Assembly (NCBI GenBank): GCA_045632305.1
Contig: JAZQWL010000044.1
Location: 1 to 58,221 of the forward strand
Length of the DNA: 58,221 bases
DNA from: SVTX01 sp045632305
GTDB taxonomy: Bacteria > Bacillota > Clostridia > Oscillospirales > CAG-272
Reading direction: 5' to 3'
Shown here: in pieces, positions 1 through 9,700 of the stretch
Layout: each line of letters begins with the position of its first letter
Numbering within the stretch: the stretch's first letter is position 1
Notes under the pieces: generated by a model
Databases searched by the model: none
What the model was told of the DNA's origin: nothing
The model's input: only the letters and a program-made list of their open reading frames with translations
Made by a program: the position numbers and the translations under genes

Positions 1-41
1 AAAAAATGGGGAAAAAGAAAAGAAATTTCAAAAAACGGGTC

Positions 42-69
42 CGGGGGGCCTCCCCCCGCTTTATTTTTT
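42..69 (+). terminator. Rho-independent terminator of an upstream gene
   Basis: A six-pair G/C stem (GGGGGG, loop CCT, CCCCCC) with flanking C-G pairs is followed by a T-rich stretch. It probably ends the transcript of the gene to the left of the window. In Firmicutes the gene before pyrH is usually tsf, but that gene is not visible here. Bases 1-202 hold no gene. Confidence 0.8.
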
Positions 70-121
70 GTTTATAATATATTATATTTGTAAAATAATA
101 TAAAATATTTACAAATACCTG

Positions 122-150
122 TTTACAAAACACCAAAAATGTTGTAAAAT
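122..150 (+). promoter_or_regulatory. Sigma-A promoter for the pyrH gene run
   Basis: TTTACA at 122-127 and TAAAAT at 145-150 are separated by 17 bases. The start of pyrH is about 50 bases downstream and a terminator lies upstream. The spacer carries a loose inverted repeat (ACA...TGT). Confidence 0.6.
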
Positions 151-202
151 AAAAAGAAGAAAATATTTTCATATTTTTATTATAAATCTTACGGGGTGGA
201 AT

Positions 203-919
203 ATGACAAAACCTATCTATAAGAGAATAGTTCTCAAAATTTCGGGCGAGGCGCTCAAGAACAATCATGAGACCGATATTATCGATTTCGATTTTATGGA
301 CAGAGTCGTTGAGTCGGTTGATAAATGTCTCAAGGCAGGCGTTGAGGTCGCAATCATCGTTGGCGCAGGTAATATCTGGAGAGGTGCGAGAAAGGGCGTT
401 GGTATGAATCGCGCTCGCGCAGATCACATGGGCATGCTTGCAACTGTTATTAATGCTCTGGCTTTGCAGGACGCGTTTTTAAGACATAAGATCGACGCGA
501 GAGTTCTTTCAACCGTTGAAATGAACACGTTTGCGGATTTCTATACGTCCAGAGATGCTGACAGACTTCTCTCAGAGGGCAAGGTCGTTATTTTCGGTGG
601 CGGAAGCGGTATGGCTTACTTCTCAACCGATACACCCGCAGTTGTAAGAGCGGCAGAGGTAGGAGCCGATGCAGTTCTTATGGCGAAGAACGTTGACGGC
701 GTTTACAGCGCGGATCCCAAGGTTGATCCCACTGCCGTTCGTTACGATGATATTACGTATGCGGAGATTCTTGAGAAGAACCTCAAGGCGTTCGACCTTA
801 CGGCAATTTCTTTCTGCAACGAAAACGATATCAATACGTTTGCGTTCGCGCTCTCCGATCCTGAAAATATTTACGCTGCCGTTATGGGACAGGTAAACGG
901 CACAAAGATGCACAGATAA
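203..919 (+). CDS. pyrH: UMP kinase
   Basis: Uridylate kinase phosphorylates UMP to UDP in the cytoplasm for pyrimidine nucleotide synthesis. The 238-residue length matches bacterial PyrH. The N-terminus IYKRIVLKISGEAL is the amino-acid-kinase lysine/glycine motif. VGAGNIWRG, DHMGMLATVINA and FGGGSGMAYFSTD are typical PyrH blocks, and the C-terminal third contains the KNVDGVYSADP stretch. The start is an ATG with GGGGTGG upstream. It is the first gene of a plus-strand run with frr 33 bases downstream, the usual Firmicutes order. Bacterial UMP kinases are usually controlled by GTP and UTP; nothing in the sequence adds to that. Confidence 0.97.
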   Translation: MTKPIYKRIVLKISGEALKNNHETDIIDFDFMDRVVESVDKCLKAGVEVAIIVGAGNIWRGARKGVGMNRARADHMGMLATVINALALQDAFLRHKIDARVLSTVEMNTFADFYTSRDADRLLSEGKVVIFGGGSGMAYFSTDTPAVVRAAEVGADAVLMAKNVDGVYSADPKVDPTAVRYDDITYAEILEKNLKAFDLTAISFCNENDINTFAFALSDPENIYAAVMGQVNGTKMHR

Positions 920-952
920 TAATAATTTCTATACATAGAAAGGGAAACATAT

Positions 953-1507
953 ATGAAGTACAATACAAAAGACCTTGAACAGAAAATGCAGAAAACAATC
1001 GCGTCTTACGAAGAAAACCTCGGCTCTATCAGAGCAAGCCAGGCAAACGCGGCAGTTCTTCACCGCGTGACGTTTGATTACTGGGGCGCGCCCACAGAGA
1101 TCACCGCTATGGCAAGCGTATCCGTAGCTGATGCTAAGACACTTGTTATCACACCTTACGACGCAAGCACACTTAAGGCAATGGAAAAGGCGATCCAGAC
1201 CTCCGATATCGGTATCAATCCCGCAAATGACGGTAAGGTTTTAAGACTCATTTTCCCCCAGCTTACAGAAGAAAGACGTCGTGAGCTTGCAAAGCAGGTT
1301 CAGAAGATGGGCGAGGACGCAAAGGTTGCTATCCGTAACATCCGCCGTACAGCTAACGACGATATCAAGAAGCAGAAGAAGGACAACATTCTTACAGAGG
1401 ATGACGTTAAGGATGCAGAAAAGCTCGTTCAGGATATTACAGATAAGTTCATAAAGAACATCGACGTCCTTTCCGCAGCTAAGGAAAAGGAAATTATGAA
1501 GGTTTAA
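953..1507 (+). CDS. frr: Ribosome recycling factor
   Basis: RRF splits the post-termination ribosome together with EF-G. The 184-residue length is standard for the family. Diagnostic blocks are SIRASQANAAVLHRV near the N-terminus, NPANDGKVLRLIFPQLTEE in the middle and RRELAKQVQKMGEDAKVAIR before a charged helical tail; together these form the three-helix-bundle domain. The ATG is preceded by AAAGGGAAA. It lies between pyrH and uppS and is followed by a hairpin at 1521-1557 that may reduce read-through into the lipid genes. Confidence 0.97.
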   Translation: MKYNTKDLEQKMQKTIASYEENLGSIRASQANAAVLHRVTFDYWGAPTEITAMASVSVADAKTLVITPYDASTLKAMEKAIQTSDIGINPANDGKVLRLIFPQLTEERRRELAKQVQKMGEDAKVAIRNIRRTANDDIKKQKKDNILTEDDVKDAEKLVQDITDKFIKNIDVLSAAKEKEIMKV

Positions 1508-1520
1508 TTTTCACCTAAAT

Positions 1521-1557
1521 TTGGCGGGAGAATAAAGATGGCTCCCGCCAAGATTTT
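1521..1557 (+). terminator. Intercistronic hairpin after frr
   Basis: TGGCGGGAG (1522-1530) pairs perfectly with CTCCCGCCA (1542-1550) around an 11-base loop, followed by AGATTTTT. It looks like a rho-independent terminator, yet uppS starts 46 bases later with no clear promoter between. It probably acts as a partial terminator or attenuator. Confidence 0.65.
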
Positions 1558-1595
1558 TCGGTTTTTTAAATTTCATTAATATTTTGGAGATTGAT

Positions 1596-2315
1596 ATGTC
1601 GGATATCACTTACGATATTGAAAAAATAAAAGAGGTTGTGCGTGAGCGGTCGCTTCGCCATATCGCTTTTATTATGGACGGTAACGGCAGATGGGCGAAA
1701 AAACGCGGAATGCCGCGAGAATACGGACATAAGGTTGGTGCGGAAGCGTTTAAGCGCGTTATTGAAGTGTGTGATAAGCTTGATATTGAATGTATTACCG
1801 TTTACGCGTTTTCCACGGAAAATTGGAAGAGACCGAAAAGGGAGGTCGATTCCATTATGAAGCTCCTTGACGAATATCTTGATAAAAGCTGTCCTGATAG
1901 TGTTTCAATTCGCGTTATCGGCGATATTAGCGCGCTTGATGAACGAATCAGAGAAAAGATAATTAACATTCAGAATGCTACCGAAGGGCGGGAAAAGACT
2001 GTTAATATTGCGATAAATTACGGCTCGAGAGCGGAGATCACCAATGCTGTGAATAGTCTCATCAAGGAAGGCGCGGACAGTATAACAGAGGACGATATTT
2101 CGCGTAAGCTCTATACTGCGGGATCCCCTGATCTTGATCTTATCGTGCGTACGGGCGGAGATCTGAGAATTTCAAACTTCTTGCTCTGGCAGGCGGCGTA
2201 TGCGGAGTTTTATTTTACGGATAAGCTGTGGCCCGATATGTCGGAGAGTGATGTAGCGGACGCTGTTTTGAGCTTTAATTCAAGAAAGAGAAGATATGGC
2301 GGACTTGACAAATAA
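1596..2315 (+). CDS. uppS: Isoprenyl transferase (undecaprenyl diphosphate synthase)
   Basis: A cis-prenyltransferase that extends farnesyl diphosphate with isopentenyl diphosphate to make the C55 carrier for wall polymers. The catalytic signature IAFIMDGNGRWAKKRG is near the N-terminus, followed by GHKVGAEAFK, YAFSTENWKR and the C-terminal VRTGGDLRISNFLLWQAAYAE block. The ATG at 1596 is chosen over an in-frame TTG at 1584 because TTGGAGA sits 6 bases ahead of the ATG and overlaps the TTG. This gives 239 residues, normal for UppS. cdsA follows after 60 bases, and dxr and ispG, which supply the isoprene precursors, are in the same run. Confidence 0.96.
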   Translation: MSDITYDIEKIKEVVRERSLRHIAFIMDGNGRWAKKRGMPREYGHKVGAEAFKRVIEVCDKLDIECITVYAFSTENWKRPKREVDSIMKLLDEYLDKSCPDSVSIRVIGDISALDERIREKIINIQNATEGREKTVNIAINYGSRAEITNAVNSLIKEGADSITEDDISRKLYTAGSPDLDLIVRTGGDLRISNFLLWQAAYAEFYFTDKLWPDMSESDVADAVLSFNSRKRRYGGLDK

Positions 2316-2375
2316 TTCCGTCGAATCTATCATATAGATAATTCGAAAGGCAAATTTTAATTTCAGGTGACAGAA

Positions 2376-3215
2376 ATGTTAAAACGAATAATTACTTCTA
2401 TCGTTGCAATTTTAATTTTGTTGCCCGTGTTTATTTTCAGTGATACATGGGTTTTTCCAATAGTGGTTTCTCTTGTATGCGCGATCGGTTGCTATGAGAT
2501 GATATCCTGCGTAGGGCAGAAAAAGAATCTTGTCGTTTCGATTCCGCTTTACATAGAGGCGCTCTTTTTCCCAAATTTCCTCAGATATTGCTCGACTATG
2601 GGAAAAATGGACGATTTTATTAAAATAGCAATATTCTGTGTTTTCGGAACGATTCTTTACGTATTCGCCGTAGCAGTGTTCCAGACCGAGAAAATGGCTG
2701 TAACCGAGGCGGGGCTTATTGCATCTGCGACCGTGTACATAATTGCGGGACTTACGTGCCTTGTGTATGTTCGCGATATACTTTTCCCCGGCTTGGCAAT
2801 GTTCCTTTTGTGTCTTGTTTGCGCGTTTGCTACTGACATTTTCGCATATTTTACGGGATATCTTTTCGGCAAGCACAAGCTCATTCCCGCGGTCAGCCCC
2901 AAGAAAACTGTTGAGGGAGCTATCGGCGGCGTGGTATTCTGCGTGATTTTCTTAGTTCTTTTCGGATTTATCGTTGAAGCCACAGTTGTTGGCGCAGACG
3001 CAAATTATCTGGTTCTTGCAATAGGCGGCGTATTCATTTCGGTGGTTTCTCAGATCGGCGACCTTGTTATGTCCCTTATAAAGAGAAAATACGGTATCAA
3101 GGATTACGGTAAGCTTTTCCCCGGACACGGCGGTGTGCTTGACAGATGTGACTCCATTTTGGCGGTTACGATCGTTATTACAGTGATCGGTACGTATTTC
3201 AGTATGTTTAATTAA
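2376..3215 (+). CDS. cdsA: Phosphatidate cytidylyltransferase
   Basis: Makes CDP-diacylglycerol from phosphatidate and CTP at the cytoplasmic membrane. About eight hydrophobic segments are visible. The C-terminal half carries SPKKTVEGAIGG and the CdsA signature region SLIKRKYGIKDYGKLFPGHGG followed by LDRCDS with its acidic metal-binding residues. ATG 2376 is preferred over GTG 2367: AGGTG is well placed for the ATG, and the protein then starts directly with the first membrane helix (MLKRIITSIVAILILLPV). Length 279 residues. Flanked by uppS and dxr. Confidence 0.95.
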   Translation: MLKRIITSIVAILILLPVFIFSDTWVFPIVVSLVCAIGCYEMISCVGQKKNLVVSIPLYIEALFFPNFLRYCSTMGKMDDFIKIAIFCVFGTILYVFAVAVFQTEKMAVTEAGLIASATVYIIAGLTCLVYVRDILFPGLAMFLLCLVCAFATDIFAYFTGYLFGKHKLIPAVSPKKTVEGAIGGVVFCVIFLVLFGFIVEATVVGADANYLVLAIGGVFISVVSQIGDLVMSLIKRKYGIKDYGKLFPGHGGVLDRCDSILAVTIVITVIGTYFSMFN

Positions 3216-3236
3216 AGGATTTCTGGAAATAATATA

Positions 3237-4412
3237 ATGGAAAAATATAACTATTCCGACGTTTTAGTTCTGGGCTCTACGGGATCGGTGGGAACTCAGG
3301 CGATTGACGTTGCAAAAAAAGAGGGGATCAAGGTTCGGGCTCTTTCTGCTGATTCGAACGTAAAGCTTATCGAAGCTCAGGCGAGGGAGCTTGGTGTTTC
3401 CGCATGTGCGATGAGTAATGAGAGCGCGGCAAAAGAGCTTAAGATCCGTCTTGCCGATACCGACATCAAGGTATATTCGGGCAGGGACGGAATCTGTTCC
3501 ATGATCCATGATATTGATTCCTGCGGTGGCAATACGGTTGCCATTAACTCAATCGTCGGAGGAGCGGGACTTCTGCCGACTCTTGCGGTATTGAATTCGG
3601 GAAAAAAACTAGCTCTTGCAAATAAGGAATCTCTGGTCGTTGGCGGTCATGAGGTTATGCGTATTGCAAAGGAAAAGGGCACGGAGATCCTTCCCGTTGA
3701 CAGTGAGCATTCCGCGATATTCCAAAGCTTGCGCGCAGGAGATAAAAAAGAGATCAAGAGGATTTTGCTTACTGCATCGGGCGGCCCGTTCTTCGGTTAT
3801 TCATCTCGGGAGCTTGCGGGAATTACCCCCGAGCGCGCTTTAGCTCACCCTACGTGGAAAATGGGCGCAAAGATCACAATTGATAGCGCGACCTTAATGA
3901 ATAAGGGCTTTGAGGTGATCGAGGCGGTGCATCTCTTTGACGTTAAGCCCGATGATGTGCAGGTCGTAGTACACAGAGAAAGCATAATTCATTCTGCGAT
4001 CGAGTATATTGACAATAGCATAATCGCGCAGATGTCGAATCCCGATATGCGTCACTGCGTTCAGTACGCGCTAACTCATCCGCGTCGTGCTTACGGAGTA
4101 ACCGAGCCGCTTGATATTTTCGCTCGCGGTACGCTTACGTTTGCCGCGCCCGATATGGAGACCTTCAGATTGCTTCCTTTAGCTTACGAAGCGATCAAGC
4201 TCGGTGGTGGAGTTCCCGCGGTGCTCAATTTTGCAAATGAGGTCGCGGTTGATGCGTTCCTTAAGGGAGAGATCGGGTTTACTGATATTTTCGACGTTGT
4301 TGAGGATACGGTTGAAAAATATTCGTCGGCGTCGACAGTGCTTGATATTGACGAAATTTTGAAGATAAGCGACGAGGCAACCTCGTATGCGAGATCAAAG
4401 ATAGCAAGATAA
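3237..4412 (+). CDS. dxr: 1-deoxy-D-xylulose 5-phosphate reductoisomerase
   Basis: Second step of the MEP isoprenoid pathway: DXP plus NADPH gives methylerythritol phosphate. GSTGSVGTQAIDVAKK is the N-terminal NADPH-binding motif. LANKESLVVGG and PVDSEHSAIFQSL contain the catalytic metal ligands, and SATLMNKGFEVIEA and MSNPDMRHCVQYAL are conserved substrate blocks. The 391-residue length is typical. It stands 21 bases after cdsA and 20 bases before the rseP homologue; ispG, a later MEP-pathway gene, is two genes downstream. Confidence 0.96.
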   Translation: MEKYNYSDVLVLGSTGSVGTQAIDVAKKEGIKVRALSADSNVKLIEAQARELGVSACAMSNESAAKELKIRLADTDIKVYSGRDGICSMIHDIDSCGGNTVAINSIVGGAGLLPTLAVLNSGKKLALANKESLVVGGHEVMRIAKEKGTEILPVDSEHSAIFQSLRAGDKKEIKRILLTASGGPFFGYSSRELAGITPERALAHPTWKMGAKITIDSATLMNKGFEVIEAVHLFDVKPDDVQVVVHRESIIHSAIEYIDNSIIAQMSNPDMRHCVQYALTHPRRAYGVTEPLDIFARGTLTFAAPDMETFRLLPLAYEAIKLGGGVPAVLNFANEVAVDAFLKGEIGFTDIFDVVEDTVEKYSSASTVLDIDEILKISDEATSYARSKIAR

Positions 4413-4432
4413 CATTTCAAGGCGGTATTCGA

Positions 4433-5644
4433 ATGGTTGGTAATTTGATTTTGACAATTCTTATGCTTTGCGTAATGGTTGTTATACATGAGCTTGGACA
4501 TTTTCTGTTCGCAAAGCTCTTTGGGGTCAAGGTGTTGGAATTTTCCATCGGTATGGGTCCTGCATTGTTTACAACTAAAAAGAAGGCAGAGAAGAAAGAA
4601 AAAGAGAATAACGAGCCGTTTGATCTGGCAGACAGCTTCAATTATTCCGATCGGGATAAAGAAAAAGAGGATAGGCCATCAAATGATGTTGCGGATCCTT
4701 TAGAAGAAGCCGAAGATGGTAAGACTGCGTTCAGTATAAGAGCGTTTCCCATCGGTGGATACGTAAGCATGCTTGGAGAGGACGGAAGCTCAAACGATCC
4801 TCGCGCATTCTGTAATAAGAAGCCCATCCAGAAGATACTCATTTCTTTGGCAGGCCCCGTTATGAACTTTCTTTTGGGAATTCTTTGCATGTGTCTGCTC
4901 GTTGGTATAGAAGCCAATATAAACGATGGCAGAGTCGCAAGTAATACGGTTGGTGAGTTTATAAACGAAACTTATGAGTCGGAAGGGGAAACTCTTTACT
5001 TTGATTCTAAGTCGGACGAGTGCGAAAATCCTCTTATGGTCGGGGATAAGATCATAAAGGTCGAGGACGTTCGCGTTCATACAGGCAACGAGGTTGTTTA
5101 CGAGATCGCTCATAAAGCCCATAACCCAATCGATATTACTGTTATAAGAAACGGCGAGAAGATAGTTTTAGAGGACGTTGTTTTCCCGACTATGGAGACA
5201 CAGGGAGTCACATTCGGAGACGTGGACTTCAGGGTTTACGGTGAGGAGCTGACCTTTGTCGGATTTGTAAGGCATGCGTTTTTCCGTTCGTTTTCAACTA
5301 TAAAAATGGTAATAGACAGTATTTCTGATATGCTTACGGGCAGATACGGAATCGACGCAGTATCAGGTCCTGTCGGTGTGTCAAGTGTGGTTGGTGACGC
5401 GGTCAGCGCGGGCTTCCACAGTGCGCTCTATCTGTTTACTGTCATTACCATGAACCTCGGTGTCATGAATCTTTTACCGCTCCCCGCGCTTGACGGCGGG
5501 CATTTGATATTCTATTTTTACGAGCTTATAATGAGAAAGCCCGTAAAGAAGGAATTTGAGCAGGCGGTGAATGTTATCGGATTTATGCTCCTTATGGCTC
5601 TTGCGTTGTTTATTACAGTTAAGGATGTTCTAAATTTATTTTGA
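4433..5644 (+). CDS. rseP: RIP (site-2) metalloprotease, RseP family
   Basis: A membrane zinc protease for regulated intramembrane proteolysis, for example of anti-sigma factors or signal-peptide remnants. Helix 1 carries HELGH at residues 19-23, a PDZ-like domain fills the middle, and the C-terminal helix carries NLLPLPALDGGH with the third zinc ligand. It is a little shorter than E. coli RseP, with one PDZ domain. An oddity is an insert of about 50 mostly charged residues (about 48-97, rich in K, E and D) between the first helix and the conserved IRAFPIGGYV strand. The ATG has AAGGCGG upstream. It is followed by a hairpin at 5653-5681. Confidence 0.94.
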   Translation: MVGNLILTILMLCVMVVIHELGHFLFAKLFGVKVLEFSIGMGPALFTTKKKAEKKEKENNEPFDLADSFNYSDRDKEKEDRPSNDVADPLEEAEDGKTAFSIRAFPIGGYVSMLGEDGSSNDPRAFCNKKPIQKILISLAGPVMNFLLGILCMCLLVGIEANINDGRVASNTVGEFINETYESEGETLYFDSKSDECENPLMVGDKIIKVEDVRVHTGNEVVYEIAHKAHNPIDITVIRNGEKIVLEDVVFPTMETQGVTFGDVDFRVYGEELTFVGFVRHAFFRSFSTIKMVIDSISDMLTGRYGIDAVSGPVGVSSVVGDAVSAGFHSALYLFTVITMNLGVMNLLPLPALDGGHLIFYFYELIMRKPVKKEFEQAVNVIGFMLLMALALFITVKDVLNLF

Positions 5645-5652
5645 TAATTTTG

Positions 5653-5681
5653 TGGGACATCGTTTTTGATGTCCCATTTTT
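5653..5681 (+). terminator. Hairpin terminator between rseP and ispG
   Basis: TGGGACATC (5653-5661) pairs perfectly with GATGTCCCA (5668-5676) and is followed by five T. ispG begins only about 20 bases later, so this probably acts as a leaky terminator that lowers expression of ispG and polC relative to upstream genes. Confidence 0.75.
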
Positions 5682-5702
5682 GCATATTCATTGGAGGATT
5701 TT

Positions 5703-6797
5703 ATGAATTACAATGAAATAAGAAGACCAACAAGAGAGGTTAAGATCGGCAAGGTCATAATTGGCGGCAACAATAAAATTGCCATTCAGTCCATGACAAA
5801 CACTGACACGTTGGACAGAGCAGCCACTCTTGAGCAGATAAAAGCGCTTGCCGTTTCGGGATGCGATATCGTAAGAATCACAGTTCCCGATGTAGAGGCG
5901 GCAAAAACAGTAAAGTACATAAAGGAATCGGGTATTGATACCCCTATCGTTGCGGATATACATTTTGATTATCGCGCGGCGATCGCGTCCGCGGAATACG
6001 GCGTGGATAAGATCCGCATAAATCCCGGAAATATAGGTGATGAGGCGAGAGTGAAAATGGTCGCGGATATCTGTAATAGCAAGAATATCCCCATTCGTAT
6101 CGGTGTGAACAGCGGCTCCGTAGAAAAGCATATTCTTGCTAAGTACGGCGCTCCCACACCCGAAGCTCTTTGCGAGAGCGCAATGTATCACGCGTCCTTG
6201 CTTGAAAGATTTGATTTTAATAATATCGTTATTTCGATCAAGGCATCGAGTGTTTATGAGATGATCGAGGCAAACAGACTCGTTGCTGAACGATGCGATT
6301 ACCCCCTGCATCTTGGTGTGACCGAGGCGGGCGGTGAGAGAATGGGAAGCATAAAGAGCGCGGCAGGCATTGGCGCGTGTCTGTGTCAGGGTATCGGTGA
6401 TACGTTCCGTGTCTCCTTGACTGATGATCCCACAAAGGAAGCCCGCGCGGCGAGAGATATTCTGAATGCGCTTGAAATTGAAGGGCAGTGCGGCATGAAT
6501 ATCGTAAGCTGTCCCACCTGCGGAAGAACGAAGATCGATCTTATTTCTATCGCTTCAAAATTCGAGAGAGCGGTCGAATCGGAGGGGCTTTCGTCCTTGC
6601 CTATAAAGGTCGCGCTTATGGGTTGTATCGTAAACGGCCCGGGTGAAGCGAGGGAAGCAGATATCGGATTTGCGGGTGGAAAAGGCGAGGCGGTTCTTAT
6701 CCGTCGCGGTGAAATTATAAAGAAAATTAAGGAAGAAGAAATTATCCCTTCGCTTATTGCGGAGATCAAGAGAATAAAAGAAGAGAGAAATTTATAA
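5703..6797 (+). CDS. ispG: 4-hydroxy-3-methylbut-2-enyl diphosphate synthase (GcpE)
   Basis: A late step of the MEP pathway: a [4Fe-4S] enzyme converting MEcPP to HMBPP. The N-terminus RRPTREVKIGKVIIGG and IQSMTNTDT begin a TIM-barrel. The iron-sulfur ligands are seen in SCPTCGRT and GCIVNGPGEA. ATG 5703 is chosen because TTGGAGG precedes it; the TTG at 5691 lies inside that Shine-Dalgarno. The 364-residue length fits the short bacterial form. Its TAA overlaps the ATG of polC by one base, so the two are translationally coupled. Confidence 0.96.
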   Translation: MNYNEIRRPTREVKIGKVIIGGNNKIAIQSMTNTDTLDRAATLEQIKALAVSGCDIVRITVPDVEAAKTVKYIKESGIDTPIVADIHFDYRAAIASAEYGVDKIRINPGNIGDEARVKMVADICNSKNIPIRIGVNSGSVEKHILAKYGAPTPEALCESAMYHASLLERFDFNNIVISIKASSVYEMIEANRLVAERCDYPLHLGVTEAGGERMGSIKSAAGIGACLCQGIGDTFRVSLTDDPTKEARAARDILNALEIEGQCGMNIVSCPTCGRTKIDLISIASKFERAVESEGLSSLPIKVALMGCIVNGPGEAREADIGFAGGKGEAVLIRRGEIIKKIKEEEIIPSLIAEIKRIKEERNL

Positions 6798-9700
6798 TGG
6801 CAAAGAATTTTTTGGAGATATTCAATAAATATACTCCGAGTGAGGAACATGCAAGAATTCTTCTTTCGGCTAAAAATATAGGACTTCGAGCGGATAAAGA
6901 AAACCGAGCGCTCGAGGTAAATCTTGATTTTGATAAGATCGTGCCGAAAAAAGAGCTGTATGCTATAGAAAATCAAATTCAGAGCGCTTATGAGCTTAGC
7001 TGGGTAAATATTATTCCGCATTATCCGTCGGAGCTTTTTGATGCGGATTACGTTCCCGAGCTTTTGGCGGAAGCTGAATGCGTGGGGGTAATTGCTCGCG
7101 GTTTTTTCGATAAATACAGATATACTTATGAGGATAAGATACTGACCATTGAGATCCCGTTTACGTCCGACGGTGTTAGCTTGCTTTATGATGCGAGAAC
7201 TCCCGAGGTTATGCAGAAGATTATAATGTCCGAATTCGGCGTTGCGATCACGGTGGTTATTATACATACGCGTGACGAGATCTTCCTTGCAAGCAACAAC
7301 TCTCTTGACAGAGCGCTTGAGGAATTTGATAAAAAGCTTGCATCCGAGGCAAAATCCTATGCAAGCCGTAATACGAACGAGGCGCAGGCAGAGAATGAGG
7401 TGGTTTTCCCCAGATTGCAGACCTTATCGGAGGTTGATCACGCCACCAAGATCCATGACGGCATCTGCACGATCGGAGTCAGAAGCTTTGATATATCCGA
7501 GCCACAGTACGTTTACGGAGACGTGTTCGAGATCACTCCCACACCTATTGCCGATATCGTGTCTCCCATGAAGAACGTCGTGGTTGTAGGTACCGCATTT
7601 GGATATACGTGCGAGCCGAACCGTTCGGGAGATAAATTCAATATTTCGTTTTCGATAACCGATGATAATTCTTCTATTGAAGTCAAATGCTTTTCGAAAA
7701 CCGCTGACGAGGCAAAGGAAATTACGGCAGTGGCGGATAAGGGCGGCGTGCTTGCGATCCGCGGCTACGTCAAGCGCGAGATCCGTCGCGATAAGACAGA
7801 GGGTCCCGAGCTTCAGATCAACGTAAGCTCTATAGCAAAGATAAAGAAGCTCTTCCGTGTTGATAATGCGCCCGAGAAGAGAGTAGAGCTTCACCTTCAC
7901 ACCAATATGTCGCATATGGATGCTTTGGCGTCTCCTGACGCGGTGGTAAAGCAGGCGAAGGCATGGGGACATCCCGCGGTCGCAATTACTGACCACGGTA
8001 CTGTTCAGGGATTCCAGGAGGCGATGCTTACCGCCGAGAAGATAGGTCAGAAGGTTATCTGGGGCGTTGAAGCGTACTTTGTAAACAACACTGCAGGCGC
8101 GATCTTCGGGGCTTATAACGAGGATTTTGATGCAGAAACCATCGTCTTTGATATAGAAACTACAGGCCTTTCCGTTCAAAATTGCAAGATCACTGAAATT
8201 GGCGCGGTCAAGGTTAAAAACGGAGAGATAACCGATAGATTCCAGACGTTTGTAAATCCTGAAACACCCATTCCTGCGGATATCGTTGAGCTTACGTCTA
8301 TCACCGACGAAATGGTAGCTGATGCGCCCAAAATAAAGGAAGCGCTTACAAGCTTCTTTGAATTTATTGGTGATGAGAGTGCCCGCGCAAAGAAATTACT
8401 TGTGGCGCATAACGCCAATTTCGATACGGGCTTTATTCGTCAGGCGGCGAGCGATTGCGGGATGGAATTCAATAACCCTTATATTGATACAGTTGCGCTT
8501 TCAAGATTTTTAAATCCCGATCTTAAAAAGCACAAGCTTGACGTTTTGGCAGAATATTATAATCTCGGTGAATTCAATCATCACAGAGCGGACGACGATG
8601 CGGAAACGCTCGCGAAGATATATCTTAAGATGATACTCGCGATGCGTGAAAGAGAGATCCGCAGCTTTGATCATTTGAAGAGGGAAATGAGCACAAGCAC
8701 GAACCCGCTCTCACTCCGTCCGTATCATCAGATAATTCTTGTTAAGAATAAGATAGGACTTAAAAATCTTTATAAGCTCATTTCGTTTGGATTCTTGAAG
8801 TATTTCAAGAGAAATCCCCGAATCCCCAAAACAGAGCTTGAAAAACACAGAGAAGGTCTTATAATCGGCTCTGCTTGTGAGTCGGGCGAGCTTTTCCAGG
8901 CGATTTTGGATAACAGACCCGAAGCGGAGATCGAGGAGATCGTGAATTTCTACGATTACCTTGAAATTCAGCCCATTTCCAATAACCGTTTCCTTATTGC
9001 AGAAGAAAAGGTGCGCGATGACGAGGAGTTGCGCGATCTTAACAGAAAGATAGTAGCTCTTGGCGAGAAATATAATAAGCCCGTTGTTGCTACCTGTGAC
9101 GTTCACTTTATGAATAAGGAGGACGAGGTTTACAGAAAGATCCTGCTTGCAGGTCAGAAATTCAAGGACTACGACAGAGATATCGAGCTTTACTACCGTA
9201 CTACCGAGGAGATGCTTGAGGAATTCTCGTATCTTGGCGAGGAAAAGGCATACGAGGTGGTTGTCAAGAACACCAACCTTATTAACGATATGATCGAATC
9301 CGACATCCGTCCGTTCCCCAAGGGTACGTTTACTCCCGATATGGAGGGAGCGGAGGAGGATCTTACCCGCCTTTGCTACGAGCGAGCTAAGTCCATGTAC
9401 GGCGATCCCTTGCCCGAAATAGTTGCTCAGAGACTTGATAAGGAGCTTACGTCAATTATAAATAACGGCTTTGCCGTACTTTATATGATCGCGCAGAAGC
9501 TCGTTTGGTACAGTGAAAGCCAGGGCTATCTCGTTGGCTCTCGAGGATCAGTTGGATCGTCTGTTGTTGCGTCAATGGCGGGTATTTCCGAGGTTAACCC
9601 TCTGCCGCCTCACTATTGGTGTCCGAAGTGTCAGTATAACGATTTTTCTAATCCTGACGGCGCGGGCTCGGGCTTCGACCTGCCCGACAGAAGCTGTCCT

